Shown here: one piece after another, positions 7,238-15,250 of the stretch
Layout of the letters: each line of letters begins with the position of its first letter
Position numbering within the stretch: position 1 is the stretch's first letter
Source: SIG440 sp045578305
GTDB taxonomy: Bacteria > Bacillota > Clostridia > Monoglobales > Monoglobaceae
DNA length: 29,890 nt
Direction of reading: 5' to 3'
Assembly: GCA_045578305.1 (NCBI GenBank)
Contig: JAZNKA010000044.1
Coordinates: 1-29,890, forward strand
Translations under genes and position numbers: made by a program
The notes under the pieces: model-generated
Database searches by the model: none
Seen by the model: only the letters and a program-made list of their open reading frames with translations
What the model was told of the DNA's origin: nothing

Positions 7238-7552
7238 ATGTCTGAACTGATTCTTACAAAAGAAAATTTTGACACCGAAGTTTTAAATTCAAGCCTGCCG
7301 GTAATAGTTGATTTTTGGGCAAGCTGGTGCGGCCCTTGCAAGATGCTTGCACCTGTTATCGAAGAAATTGCCAAAGAACTTGACGGAAAAGTTAAGGTAG
7401 GAAAAGTTAATGTCGACGAGCAAAACGAGCTTGCTGCAAAATACCAAATAATGAGCATACCGACAGTTTTGTCCTTTAAAGATGGTGTTGTTGTCTCGAC
7501 ATCTGTTGGCGTTAAGTCCAAAGAACAGCTTTTGGATGATTTGAATCTCTAA
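7238..7552 (+). CDS. trxA: Thioredoxin
   Basis: Thioredoxin is a small cytoplasmic disulfide reductant that passes electrons from thioredoxin reductase to target proteins. The 104-residue protein has the FWASWCGPCK active site (Cys31 and Cys34) and the cis-proline loop SIPT (Pro75). The length is that of a stand-alone thioredoxin and there is no signal peptide. AAAGGAGGG lies just before the ATG. It is the second gene after rubredoxin and ends at a perfect terminator. No thioredoxin reductase gene is in the window. Confidence 0.95.
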   Translation: MSELILTKENFDTEVLNSSLPVIVDFWASWCGPCKMLAPVIEEIAKELDGKVKVGKVNVDEQNELAAKYQIMSIPTVLSFKDGVVVSTSVGVKSKEQLLDDLNL

Positions 7553-7556
7553 CAAA

Positions 7557-7586
7557 AAAAGCCGATATTTTAAAATATCGGCTTTT
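7557..7586. terminator. Bidirectional terminator between thioredoxin and phosphofructokinase
   Basis: A perfect 30-bp palindrome (AAAAGCCGATATTTT followed by its complement) separates the convergent genes. The A and T runs at its ends give a U tract in both directions. Confidence 0.92.
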
Positions 7587-7597
7587 AAATTTTCCAG

Positions 7598-8698
7598 CTA
7601 TCTCCCAAATGAAACACCTGTGGCCTCAGCAATAGTAACCAGTTCGCCATTGGGGTCAACGGCTTTGTTTGTTCCGATTACATTTTCAAGAGATTCATAA
7701 GACATGCTGCTTCCTGAAAGCGTCACCATATTACCGAATTTACCCTGCATCAAAAGTTCAACAGCGTATGAACCATATCTTGTAGATAAAATTCGGTCAT
7801 TTGCTGTGGGCGAGCCACCTCGCTGAACATGACCTAAAATAGTTGCTCTTGCTTCGTTGTCAACCAACTTTTCAAGTTGCTCTGCTACAACCTTTGCAAT
7901 TCCTCCAAGACGGATTGGGTCAGGACTGTCTTCTACTATTTTTGAAACTATAACTTTGCCATCTTTGGGCTTTGCACCCTCCGCAACAACTACAATCGAA
8001 TAGTTTTTACCGTTAGCAAAATTTGATTTTATTTTTTCGGCAACCTTATTAATATCATATTCTATTTCGGGTATGAGTATTGCATCAGCTGCACTGGCAA
8101 CACCTATTGAAAGTGCAAGAAATCCTGCGTATCTGCCCATAGCCTCGACAACAATTATACGTCCGTGTGATTCTGCCGTTGTTTTAAGCTTATCAATTGA
8201 ATCAACTGCGTTTGATACAGCTGTATCAAAGCCAAAGGTGGTTTCGGTTGCAGCAAGGTCATTATCTATTGTTTTGGGGATACCCACAACTTTTACCCCT
8301 TTGCGAGAAAAGTCGCGACCACTGGTCAAAGTTCCGTCGCCACCAATAACGATAAGAGCGTCAATACTATTGTCTTTTAAGTTTTTGATACCGATGTCCG
8401 AAACATCTCCGTGACATTCGTTGCCGTTTTCGTCTTCATAGGTATAATCAAAAAGATTATCTTTGTTTGAACTGTAGAGAATAGTTCCACCCTTTGAAAT
8501 AATGTCTTCTACGGATTGAACAGTAAGGTTGACAAATTCGTCTCCCCCCAGATAAAGACCGCGATATCCGTGCTTGATTCCAACAACTTCAAGTCCATAT
8601 TTCATAATGGCAGTCTTTGTAACCGCTCTGATTACCGGATTAAGCCCCGGACAGTCACCGCCACCGGTCATAACTGCGATTTTTTTGATTTTGTTCAT
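7598..8698 (-). CDS. 6-phosphofructokinase, group III (mixed-type)
   Basis: The enzyme phosphorylates fructose-6-phosphate to fructose-1,6-bisphosphate, the committed step of glycolysis. The 366-residue protein has the phosphate-binding start TGGGDCPGLNPVIR (11-24), GGDGT (119-123), PKTIDND (141-147) with the catalytic aspartate, and GRYAGF. Two positions are used in the family to judge the phosphoryl donor. The glycine in GGDGT is the ATP-type residue, since PPi enzymes usually have aspartate. The lysine in PKTIDND is the residue of PPi enzymes, where classical PfkA has PGTIDND. This combination marks the mixed-type group III enzymes, many of which use ATP. At 366 residues it is longer than PfkA (about 320). 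AAGGAGGT lies at 8707-8714, 8 nt before the start. Confidence 0.93.
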   Translation of the reverse strand: MNKIKKIAVMTGGGDCPGLNPVIRAVTKTAIMKYGLEVVGIKHGYRGLYLGGDEFVNLTVQSVEDIISKGGTILYSSNKDNLFDYTYEDENGNECHGDVSDIGIKNLKDNSIDALIVIGGDGTLTSGRDFSRKGVKVVGIPKTIDNDLAATETTFGFDTAVSNAVDSIDKLKTTAESHGRIIVVEAMGRYAGFLALSIGVASAADAILIPEIEYDINKVAEKIKSNFANGKNYSIVVVAEGAKPKDGKVIVSKIVEDSPDPIRLGGIAKVVAEQLEKLVDNEARATILGHVQRGGSPTANDRILSTRYGSYAVELLMQGKFGNMVTLSGSSMSYESLENVIGTNKAVDPNGELVTIAEATGVSFGR

Positions 8699-8738
8699 AT
8701 AGTCATACCTCCTTAAGTATATATCAAAATTTCCAATT

Positions 8739-8767
8739 ACTATATTTACATATTATGCATTCTGCAA
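8739..8767 (-). promoter_or_regulatory. Promoter for phosphofructokinase
   Basis: On the minus strand, TTGCAG (8762-8767) and TATAGT (8739-8744) are 17 nt apart. The coding start lies about 40 nt downstream. Confidence 0.6.
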
Positions 8768-8895
8768 ATCACATTTTACACTTCAAAATGACAAAAATCA
8801 ACCGAAAATATAAAAAAGTTAAATTTAAATACAAATTTCTTAAAAAACAATAATCAAAAGTGCAAAGTGGAGTTCACAAACAATGAAACCTTTTC

Positions 8896-8969
8896 TTGAC
8901 ATATAAAAAATAATATTTTTTTATTAATTTCTTCATATTTTCTTCACAAATAAGTAGTAATATTTTAAG
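8896..8969 (+). promoter_or_regulatory. Promoter region of the efflux operon with 11-bp-spaced direct repeats
   Basis: The 304-nt gap between the phosphofructokinase start and the adaptor start holds the minus-strand promoter and this AT-rich control region. A consensus TTGACA (8896-8901) has only a poor partner at the right distance. Further down, TTTCTTCA occurs twice (8928-8935 and 8939-8946), exactly 11 bp apart. TAATAT (8958-8963) could be a -10 whose -35 position falls within the repeats. Direct repeats one helical turn apart just before a -10 are typical binding sites of OmpR-family response regulators, which often control such ABC efflux operons. That is inference. No two-component system is encoded in the window. 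Confidence 0.42.
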
Positions 8970-9002
8970 TAAATGAACGCAATTATATACCGGAGGTTAA
9001 AA

Positions 9003-10796
9003 ATGAATTTTTTACAAAAATTAAAAAAATCAGTTTTTTCAACAATGCTGAGTCTTTGGGGTAAATTTGGAAATCTGAGCAAAAAGAAAAAAATAGCAAT
9101 TTTAATTTCTGCGATTTTGATAATAGTCTTGTTGGGAAGTCTTGTTTTTGGTGGCAAGAATGACGAAAGACAGCCAAATTACATAGAAGCAATTGCTAAA
9201 ATCGGAAATATAACCGAAACAATAGAGCAAAGCGGTGTCGTTGAACCGTATGAGCGTTATGAGATAACCTCTTTGGTAAAAGGCGAAATAATTTCATCAC
9301 CTGTTGAAGAGGGCGATTTGGTCGAAGAGGGAGATACCTTGTATCAGATTGATGACGAGGATGCTCAACTCAATATGGAAAAGGCGCAAATGAGTCTTGA
9401 AGAGGCAAATGAAAATGTAAACAACTTAAATATTTATGCACCTGCAAGTGGTAATCTGACAGATTTTACAATCAAAACAGGTGACAATGTCGGTGCAAGC
9501 ATAATAGGGAAAATAATAAATACAGATAAGCTTAATATAGATATTCCATTTTCGATGAGCGATTATAATAAAATTTCGGTAGGCGACAGGGTAAGTGCAA
9601 CAAGCTCACTTTATATGACAACTATTTCGGGTACGGTAACACACAAATATACTGCCAATTCAAATCTTAGTGAGTCAGGTAGTGTCGTACGAAATATCGA
9701 AATCGAGCTGAAAAACCCGGGGGCGTTGGCGACAGGTACAACCTTTGCAGCAACAGTTCATACCGGGTTCGGAGATGTAAATTCTGCTGGTTCGGGAATA
9801 ATTGAAGATGGAACCACCACGGATGTAAGAGCCGAGGTTTCGGGTGAGGTTTACTATGTCGGAGTAAAAGACGGCGACTATGTTCAAAAAGGCCAGCTTA
9901 TTGCATGTCTTAAAAACAATGCGCTTCTTAACACATACAAGACAAACCAACTTAACGTAAAATCAAATCAAAAGACTCTCGACAATTACAACATTACATC
10001 GCCAATAGCTGGAACGGTAATTACAAAGAACAGCAAAGCGGGGGACAAGATTGACAACTCAAATTCACAAACAGTTATGATGGTGGTTGCTGATATGAGC
10101 AAAATGAAATTTACCATTACAGTTGACGAACTCGATATTGCAGATATAAAACTGGGACAGACAGCGATTGTTGATGCGGATGCAATCCCTGACACGACAT
10201 TTGAAGCACGCGTTACATCAATTGCAAGCGAAGGCGTGTCAAGCGGTGATGGCGTTACCACATTTACGGTTGAACTCACAATCGACGAGCCTGGCGACCT
10301 TAAGTCAGGTATGAATGTAAATGCAAATATCCTGATTAACGAGGCATATGATGTGCTTACAATACCTGAAGAAGCTCTTATGAGTGTAAGAGGTAATTCA
10401 GCAACAGTTCTCGTAAAGGCCGACAGCAAAGGAAAAAATAAGACCGAAAAGAGCAACGACAACGAAAAACCTCAAAATAATATGCCCCAAAGAGAAAATG
10501 ATATGCCAAGAACAGATGGCAATATGCCAAATTCTTTCGGAAACGGAAACTCAAATACTGTCGGACCCGAGGGATATGAAATAAGAAGAATTACCATAGG
10601 AATCTCTGATGGAACAAATGTAGAAGTTCTGGAGGGACTTTCGGAGGGCGAAACTGTCGCATATATACCATCTGCAGCAAGCTCAAATCAGATGGGTTTC
10701 CCCGGAATGATGATGGGCGGCGGAATGATGCCCGGTGGCAGAATGCCGGGAGCGGGCATGTCCGGTGCAGGAAACCGGAGTGCCGGCGGCAGATAG
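9003..10796 (+). CDS. Membrane-fusion (MacA/HlyD-type) adaptor of an ABC efflux system
   Basis: The 597-residue protein has a cytoplasmic stretch of about 30 residues, one membrane anchor (about 32-50) and a long extracellular part. A lipoyl-like domain appears at 87-155 and a second one at 274-350 (AEVSGEVYYVGVKDGDYVQKGQ to SPIAGTV). Each encloses only a short helical hairpin and is followed by beta-barrel sequence. Then come a low-complexity Asn/Asp/Pro/Met-rich insert (about 478-525), a short MacA-type domain (YEIRRITIGISDGTNVEVLEGL) and a Met/Gly-rich tail (565-597) with clusters such as GMMMGGGMMPGG. The start at 9003 has GGAGG at 8992-8996. The earlier ATG at 8973 has no ribosome site. 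It presumably links the MacB-like pump to the exterior or wall. The exported substrate is unknown. The ATPase gene follows 12 nt later. Confidence 0.88.
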   Translation: MNFLQKLKKSVFSTMLSLWGKFGNLSKKKKIAILISAILIIVLLGSLVFGGKNDERQPNYIEAIAKIGNITETIEQSGVVEPYERYEITSLVKGEIISSPVEEGDLVEEGDTLYQIDDEDAQLNMEKAQMSLEEANENVNNLNIYAPASGNLTDFTIKTGDNVGASIIGKIINTDKLNIDIPFSMSDYNKISVGDRVSATSSLYMTTISGTVTHKYTANSNLSESGSVVRNIEIELKNPGALATGTTFAATVHTGFGDVNSAGSGIIEDGTTTDVRAEVSGEVYYVGVKDGDYVQKGQLIACLKNNALLNTYKTNQLNVKSNQKTLDNYNITSPIAGTVITKNSKAGDKIDNSNSQTVMMVVADMSKMKFTITVDELDIADIKLGQTAIVDADAIPDTTFEARVTSIASEGVSSGDGVTTFTVELTIDEPGDLKSGMNVNANILINEAYDVLTIPEEALMSVRGNSATVLVKADSKGKNKTEKSNDNEKPQNNMPQRENDMPRTDGNMPNSFGNGNSNTVGPEGYEIRRITIGISDGTNVEVLEGLSEGETVAYIPSAASSNQMGFPGMMMGGGMMPGGRMPGAGMSGAGNRSAGGR

Positions 10797-10808
10797 GAGA
10801 ACTGAATA

Positions 10809-11543
10809 ATGAATGACAAAGAATACAGGACCTCTGAATATATAGTTGAAATCAAAGATATGTACAAGATTTACAAAATGGGCGAAAATGAGGTACGCGC
10901 TTTAAATGGTGTCAATCTCAAAATAAAACCCAGAGAGTTTGTGGCGATTATAGGCCCTTCGGGATCGGGTAAATCAACTCTTATGAATATGATAGGGTGT
11001 CTTGACACACCTACATCAGGAGAATATTATATAGACGGACACGAAGCATCAACCCTTGCCGAAGACGAACAAGCAGCAATCAGGAACAAAGAAATAGGAT
11101 TTATTTTTCAGCAATACAATCTGCTGCAAAAATTGACGGTGGAAGAAAATGTTGAGCTTCCGCTTATATATGCAGGGGTTTCACAGGAAGCCCGAAAAGA
11201 AATGTCAAAAGCTGCGCTTGAAAGAGTGGGACTTTATGAAAGACGGTTTCACAAGCCTACCGAGCTTTCAGGCGGTCAGCAGCAAAGAGCATCCATTGCA
11301 AGGGCACTTGCTGCGAGACCTCCGATTATCTTAGCTGATGAGCCAACAGGTGCGCTTGATTCAAAAACAGGCAGCGAGGTTCTTACTATGCTCAAAGAAC
11401 TTCATCAGGAGGGAAAGACAGTAATTCTTATCACTCATGATAATAAAATTGCGCACGAGGCAGACCGTATTGTCAGAATTATGGACGGCGAGATTGTGTT
11501 TAACTCGGCAACTGACGGGGATAAGTCTCAGGTCAATGTATAG
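10809..11543 (+). CDS. MacB-type ABC transporter ATP-binding protein
   Basis: This 244-residue nucleotide-binding subunit powers the neighbouring FtsX-type permease. Motifs are complete: Walker A GPSGSGKST (49-57), a Q-loop in FIFQQYNLL, the signature LSGGQQQR (153-160), Walker B ILADEPTGALDS (Asp177, Glu178) and the switch histidine in ILITHD. The EPTGALDS wording and the QQYNLL Q-loop are typical of the MacB/LolD branch. These pumps transmit force across the membrane rather than forming a channel. AGGAGAA precedes the ATG. The gene lies 12 nt after the adaptor and 11 nt before the permease, so the three form one operon. Confidence 0.95.
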   Translation: MNDKEYRTSEYIVEIKDMYKIYKMGENEVRALNGVNLKIKPREFVAIIGPSGSGKSTLMNMIGCLDTPTSGEYYIDGHEASTLAEDEQAAIRNKEIGFIFQQYNLLQKLTVEENVELPLIYAGVSQEARKEMSKAALERVGLYERRFHKPTELSGGQQQRASIARALAARPPIILADEPTGALDSKTGSEVLTMLKELHQEGKTVILITHDNKIAHEADRIVRIMDGEIVFNSATDGDKSQVNV

Positions 11544-11554
11544 GGAGGAAAATA

Positions 11555-12730
11555 ATGAACTTAAAACAAGCCTTTAAAATGGCAATGAAAAGTATAACAG
11601 CAAGCAAAATGCGTACCTTCCTGACGATGCTGGGTATTATAATCGGCGTATGCGCGGTGATTGTTCTGGTGAGCGTGGTACAAGGTTCGACGGGATCGAT
11701 TACAGATTCGATTGAGGCGCTTGGTGCAAACAGCATAACCGTTTCGTTTACCGGCAGAAACAGTACCAAATCGGTATCATATGACGAAATGAAAACCTTT
11801 CGGGAGGAAAATTCCAAGTATATTTCGTACATTGTTCCAAATATGACCGGTATGGGTACGGTGAAATATCAATCCAGCAACCTTATAGGAACAATAACAG
11901 GGACAACTCCTGATTATCTTACGGTTAAAAACCGCGATGTATCAAATGGAAGATTCATAACAGATATTGATGTAGAACGGCGCCGCAAGGTAGCGGTAAT
12001 CGGTAGCTATAACGCGCAACAACTGTTTGGATTTGAAAGTCCAATTGATAAACAGATAAAAATTAATAATGAAATTTTTACTGTAGTAGGGGTCCTTGAA
12101 GCAATTTCCGATTCGAAAGAAAGCTCAGACGATAACACTGTCATCATTCCGTATTCATCGGGGAGAATGATTTTCAGGACAAACAAAATCAGGGCATACA
12201 CAATATGGGCAACAACAGCAGAGCTGGTCGATGAAACGACAGACCTTGTGGAAAAGTTTCTTTATTCAAAATTTCAGGATGAAGACGAGTATAACGTGGT
12301 CAGTGTTGCAAGTATGATGGATACCCTTGATGATATTACCGGCATGATGACCCTGCTTACAGCAGGGATAGCCGGAATTTCGCTTGTTGTAGGGGGAATA
12401 GGTATTATGAACATAATGCTTGTTTCGGTAACTGAAAGAACAAGGGAAATAGGCATCAGAAAGGCAATAGGTGCAAAACGCTCCAGCATAATGGCACAAT
12501 TTTTAATAGAAGCCGCAGTAGTCAGTTGCATGGGTGGTTTGGTAGGTATTTTCCTCTCGATAATAGTAACAACCATACTCGGCAATATGATGGGTATAAA
12601 TGCTTTCCCAAGTATATTTGTTATGTTTGGTGCATTTTTGTTTTCGGCGGTTATAGGCATCTTTTTTGGCTGGGCACCGGCAAACAAGGCGGCAAAACTC
12701 AATCCAATCGAGGCACTTCGCGCTGATTAA
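11555..12730 (+). CDS. MacB-type (FtsX domain) ABC permease
   Basis: The 391-residue permease has the four-helix MacB plan. The first helix is at about 21-44 (RTFLTMLGIIIGVCAVIVLVSVV), an extracellular domain of over 200 residues follows, and three C-terminal helices lie at about 262-288, 314-338 and 347-370. The cytoplasmic coupling motif ERTREIGIRKAIGAKR follows the second helix, as in FtsX-type permeases. Together with the adaptor and ATPase it should form a tripartite macrolide, peptide or lipid efflux pump. No substrate can be deduced. GGGAGG lies before the ATG. An SLH-domain protein gene begins 20 nt after its stop and is probably in the same transcript. Confidence 0.94.
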   Translation: MNLKQAFKMAMKSITASKMRTFLTMLGIIIGVCAVIVLVSVVQGSTGSITDSIEALGANSITVSFTGRNSTKSVSYDEMKTFREENSKYISYIVPNMTGMGTVKYQSSNLIGTITGTTPDYLTVKNRDVSNGRFITDIDVERRRKVAVIGSYNAQQLFGFESPIDKQIKINNEIFTVVGVLEAISDSKESSDDNTVIIPYSSGRMIFRTNKIRAYTIWATTAELVDETTDLVEKFLYSKFQDEDEYNVVSVASMMDTLDDITGMMTLLTAGIAGISLVVGGIGIMNIMLVSVTERTREIGIRKAIGAKRSSIMAQFLIEAAVVSCMGGLVGIFLSIIVTTILGNMMGINAFPSIFVMFGAFLFSAVIGIFFGWAPANKAAKLNPIEALRAD

Positions 12731-12750
12731 AATATTTTAGAAAGGTACAG

Positions 12751-15069
12751 ATGTGTATTATGAATACTTTGAAAAGAACTACAGCCATTATTCTTGCAAT
12801 GCTTATTTTGAATTTTTCGGTAAATGCATCAATCTACAAGGATGTTGATGAGACGGCAGTCTATGCTGGTTCAGTAAATGCGCTTACCACTTATGGAATT
12901 GTTTCTGGATATGCAGGTTATTTTAATCCGGAATCTTATGTTACGCGCGCAGAATTTGCAAAAATGGTGACTTTGGCATCGGGACTTGAGGATGAGGTCT
13001 ACAGCAACGCTGCAAAACGAAGATTTGATGATGTTTTTGTGGACCACTGGGGAAACGGATATATCAATACTTCTGCAGAGAATAAGCTTATTGTAGGCTA
13101 TCCTAATGGTCTTTTTATGCCTGAAAAGAAAATTACATTTGCCGAAGCGGTAACCGTACTTTTAAGAGCGATGAACTATCAAAGTACGGATTTGGGAGAC
13201 AACTGGCCTTATCCCTATATGACAAAAGCAAAGGGAATTGGGCTTACTGACGGAATAAATCTCTCGGACAACAGCTATATAACTCGAGGCGATTTGGCAA
13301 TTGTAATTAATCGTGCTCTTCAATCAAAAATAAATGGGTCGGACCAGAAACTGATTTCAAAAATGGATATAAAAATGACGGATGAAGTGCTGATTGTTGC
13401 AACAAAGAACGAGGATTCAAGTCTGCAGGCAAATGAAGTCAAAACAAGCGGAGGGACATATACCCTTGCCAATACAAATCTTGACTTTGAGCCCCTTACA
13501 AAAGCTGAACTTATACTTGATAACAATGGAAAGGTGATAAACTTTAATGTAACTTATACACCCAAAAAGATATCCACAACGGTAGACGGCGTTATTGATG
13601 GTATGGTTTATTTTGAAAACGGTTTAAGCACCCGTACCTTAGGTGTAACCGACAGTACCATCGTTTATAATGAGGGTATTCTTACAAATTACGGTAGTTT
13701 TAAAGAAAGCGTAGAGGATGGAACGGCTGTTTCGATTTTATACGATGAAAGCGGAAGTGTTGGATATCTTGTATTCAACGATGCAAGCTACAGCGAGGGT
13801 GTTGCAATACGAAGCGATGTGTACACCGCGCTTGAGTCAATAGGTGTTTCAAAAGAGGTTGCAGACAGTGCAAAAGTAATCCGCGACGGTGAAACAGCAA
13901 AACTTTCTGATGCACAAAAATATGATGTTCTTTATTATCTTGAGGACAGCAACACAATTTATCTTTACTGTGATAAGATTTCAGGAGTTTACAACGAGGC
14001 AATTCCAAGCAAATCAAATGTCCAGAGAGTAGACATTTCGGGCAACATTTTGGAGCTTGAAACACGGTCTGCAGCATATAAATTGGGCGAAGGTACAAAC
14101 AGCTATAAAATAAACTCAAGCATAACAGCTTTGCTTGGCAGAAATGGGAAAATTGTGGATGTTGTTGATATAAACCATTCAAGCGGTGCAAATTACGGAA
14201 TTCTTTTATCATACACAACCGAGATTTCGGATGATATGTTTGAAAAAGGAAAACAGTACCGGTATATTAATGTACTGAACGGAGAAGGCAACACCATAAA
14301 ATATAAAACAACGGGCGATTACAGCACACGCATAGGTGATATAGGAAAAATTTCTTTTGATTCGGATGGGTATGCCACATTTGCAACAGTCAGGGAAAAC
14401 AATAATGTTGTCAGCGGAAAAATTGACAAGAATAATCGAAAAATCGGTGACAGATGGCTGACAGATGACTGTGTTATTCTTGAAAGAACTTTTGCACCCG
14501 ATACACGAACAGGAACGGCTTCGGCAAAGGTTATAGATTTAACCGAAATTTCCGGCGATGAACTTAAATCCGGAAATGTGCTTTATTCTGTTACCTCAGG
14601 GAACTTCGGAGATATCTCACTTTTGATTGTTGAAAATATAAGTGGAAGCGAATACACATATGGAATTTTAACAGCAAACAATTCACACATTACTTCGACA
14701 AGTGCAAGCGGAACATATACGATACTTTCGGGAGGGCGTGAGATGACATATTCCGGAAGCTTTGCATCAAATCTGAAAGCAGGAACCGCAGTTGCAGCAA
14801 GAATAAACGGAAACAGCCTGGTATCGCTTAAAGGACTGGTAAGTGTCAAGACAGGAACAAATATCTCAGCAATTGATTTCAAAAGAGTAAAGGTAGGGAA
14901 TGATATTTATCAGCTTTCAAGCGATGTGCAGATTTTGAAGAAAAAATCAGGGGGATATACAAGTATTTCGGTAAGCGATACCGAATATCTCGTTGGAAAA
15001 ACCGCTAATTTGTACGCAGACAAAGCAGTAGCAAGTGGCGGTCTTGTGCGTGTAATAACTATAAACTGA
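12751..15069 (+). CDS. Secreted SLH-domain protein, last gene of the efflux operon
   Basis: The 772-residue protein starts with a signal peptide (basic KRT, hydrophobic AIILAMLILNF, likely cut after VNA at 26). Three S-layer homology domains follow at about 27-78, 91-142 and 150-195, with the motifs YVTRAEFAKM and ITFAEAV and the weaker ITRGDLAIV. SLH domains anchor proteins to pyruvylated secondary wall polymers. The remaining roughly 570 residues are Ser/Thr/Asn/Gly-rich, predicted mostly beta strand, and contain no catalytic motif I recognise. AGAAAGG at 12739-12745 supports ATG 12751 over the ATG at 12760. Its position 20 nt behind the permease suggests co-expression with the pump, so it may act at the wall with the adaptor or simply share regulation. 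A clear terminator follows. Confidence 0.85.
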   Translation: MCIMNTLKRTTAIILAMLILNFSVNASIYKDVDETAVYAGSVNALTTYGIVSGYAGYFNPESYVTRAEFAKMVTLASGLEDEVYSNAAKRRFDDVFVDHWGNGYINTSAENKLIVGYPNGLFMPEKKITFAEAVTVLLRAMNYQSTDLGDNWPYPYMTKAKGIGLTDGINLSDNSYITRGDLAIVINRALQSKINGSDQKLISKMDIKMTDEVLIVATKNEDSSLQANEVKTSGGTYTLANTNLDFEPLTKAELILDNNGKVINFNVTYTPKKISTTVDGVIDGMVYFENGLSTRTLGVTDSTIVYNEGILTNYGSFKESVEDGTAVSILYDESGSVGYLVFNDASYSEGVAIRSDVYTALESIGVSKEVADSAKVIRDGETAKLSDAQKYDVLYYLEDSNTIYLYCDKISGVYNEAIPSKSNVQRVDISGNILELETRSAAYKLGEGTNSYKINSSITALLGRNGKIVDVVDINHSSGANYGILLSYTTEISDDMFEKGKQYRYINVLNGEGNTIKYKTTGDYSTRIGDIGKISFDSDGYATFATVRENNNVVSGKIDKNNRKIGDRWLTDDCVILERTFAPDTRTGTASAKVIDLTEISGDELKSGNVLYSVTSGNFGDISLLIVENISGSEYTYGILTANNSHITSTSASGTYTILSGGREMTYSGSFASNLKAGTAVAARINGNSLVSLKGLVSVKTGTNISAIDFKRVKVGNDIYQLSSDVQILKKKSGGYTSISVSDTEYLVGKTANLYADKAVASGGLVRVITIN

Positions 15070-15074
15070 TGAAG

Positions 15075-15107
15075 AAGAAGCGGTGTATTTTTCCCGCTTC
15101 TTTTTAT
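15075..15107 (+). terminator. Terminator of the efflux/SLH operon
   Basis: A 9-bp stem (AAGAAGCGG at 15075-15083 with CCGCTTCTT at 15094-15102) is followed by TTTAT. It begins 6 nt after the stop codon. Confidence 0.85.
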
Positions 15108-15150
15108 ACAAAAAATCTTGCAAATATTTACTAGAATTTATTGATTAAAC

Positions 15151-15179
15151 TTGACACTCAAATTAGATTGTGATATTAT
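15151..15179 (+). promoter_or_regulatory. Strong sigma-A promoter for the second SLH protein
   Basis: TTGACA (15151-15156) and TATTAT (15174-15179) are 17 nt apart, with a TG before the -10 (TGATATTAT). A transcript would start near 15186 and give a leader of about 65 nt. Confidence 0.85.
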
Positions 15180-15250
15180 AAATATAATAAAATTAGGTAC
15201 ACTGCGTGTTGGTGTATTACATATCAAAGAATTTTAGGGAGGATATGAAA

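Noticed and set aside
8973..9002. Upstream in-frame ATG adding 10 residues to the efflux adaptor.
   Set aside because: It has no ribosome binding site, while ATG 9003 has GGAGG at the right distance.
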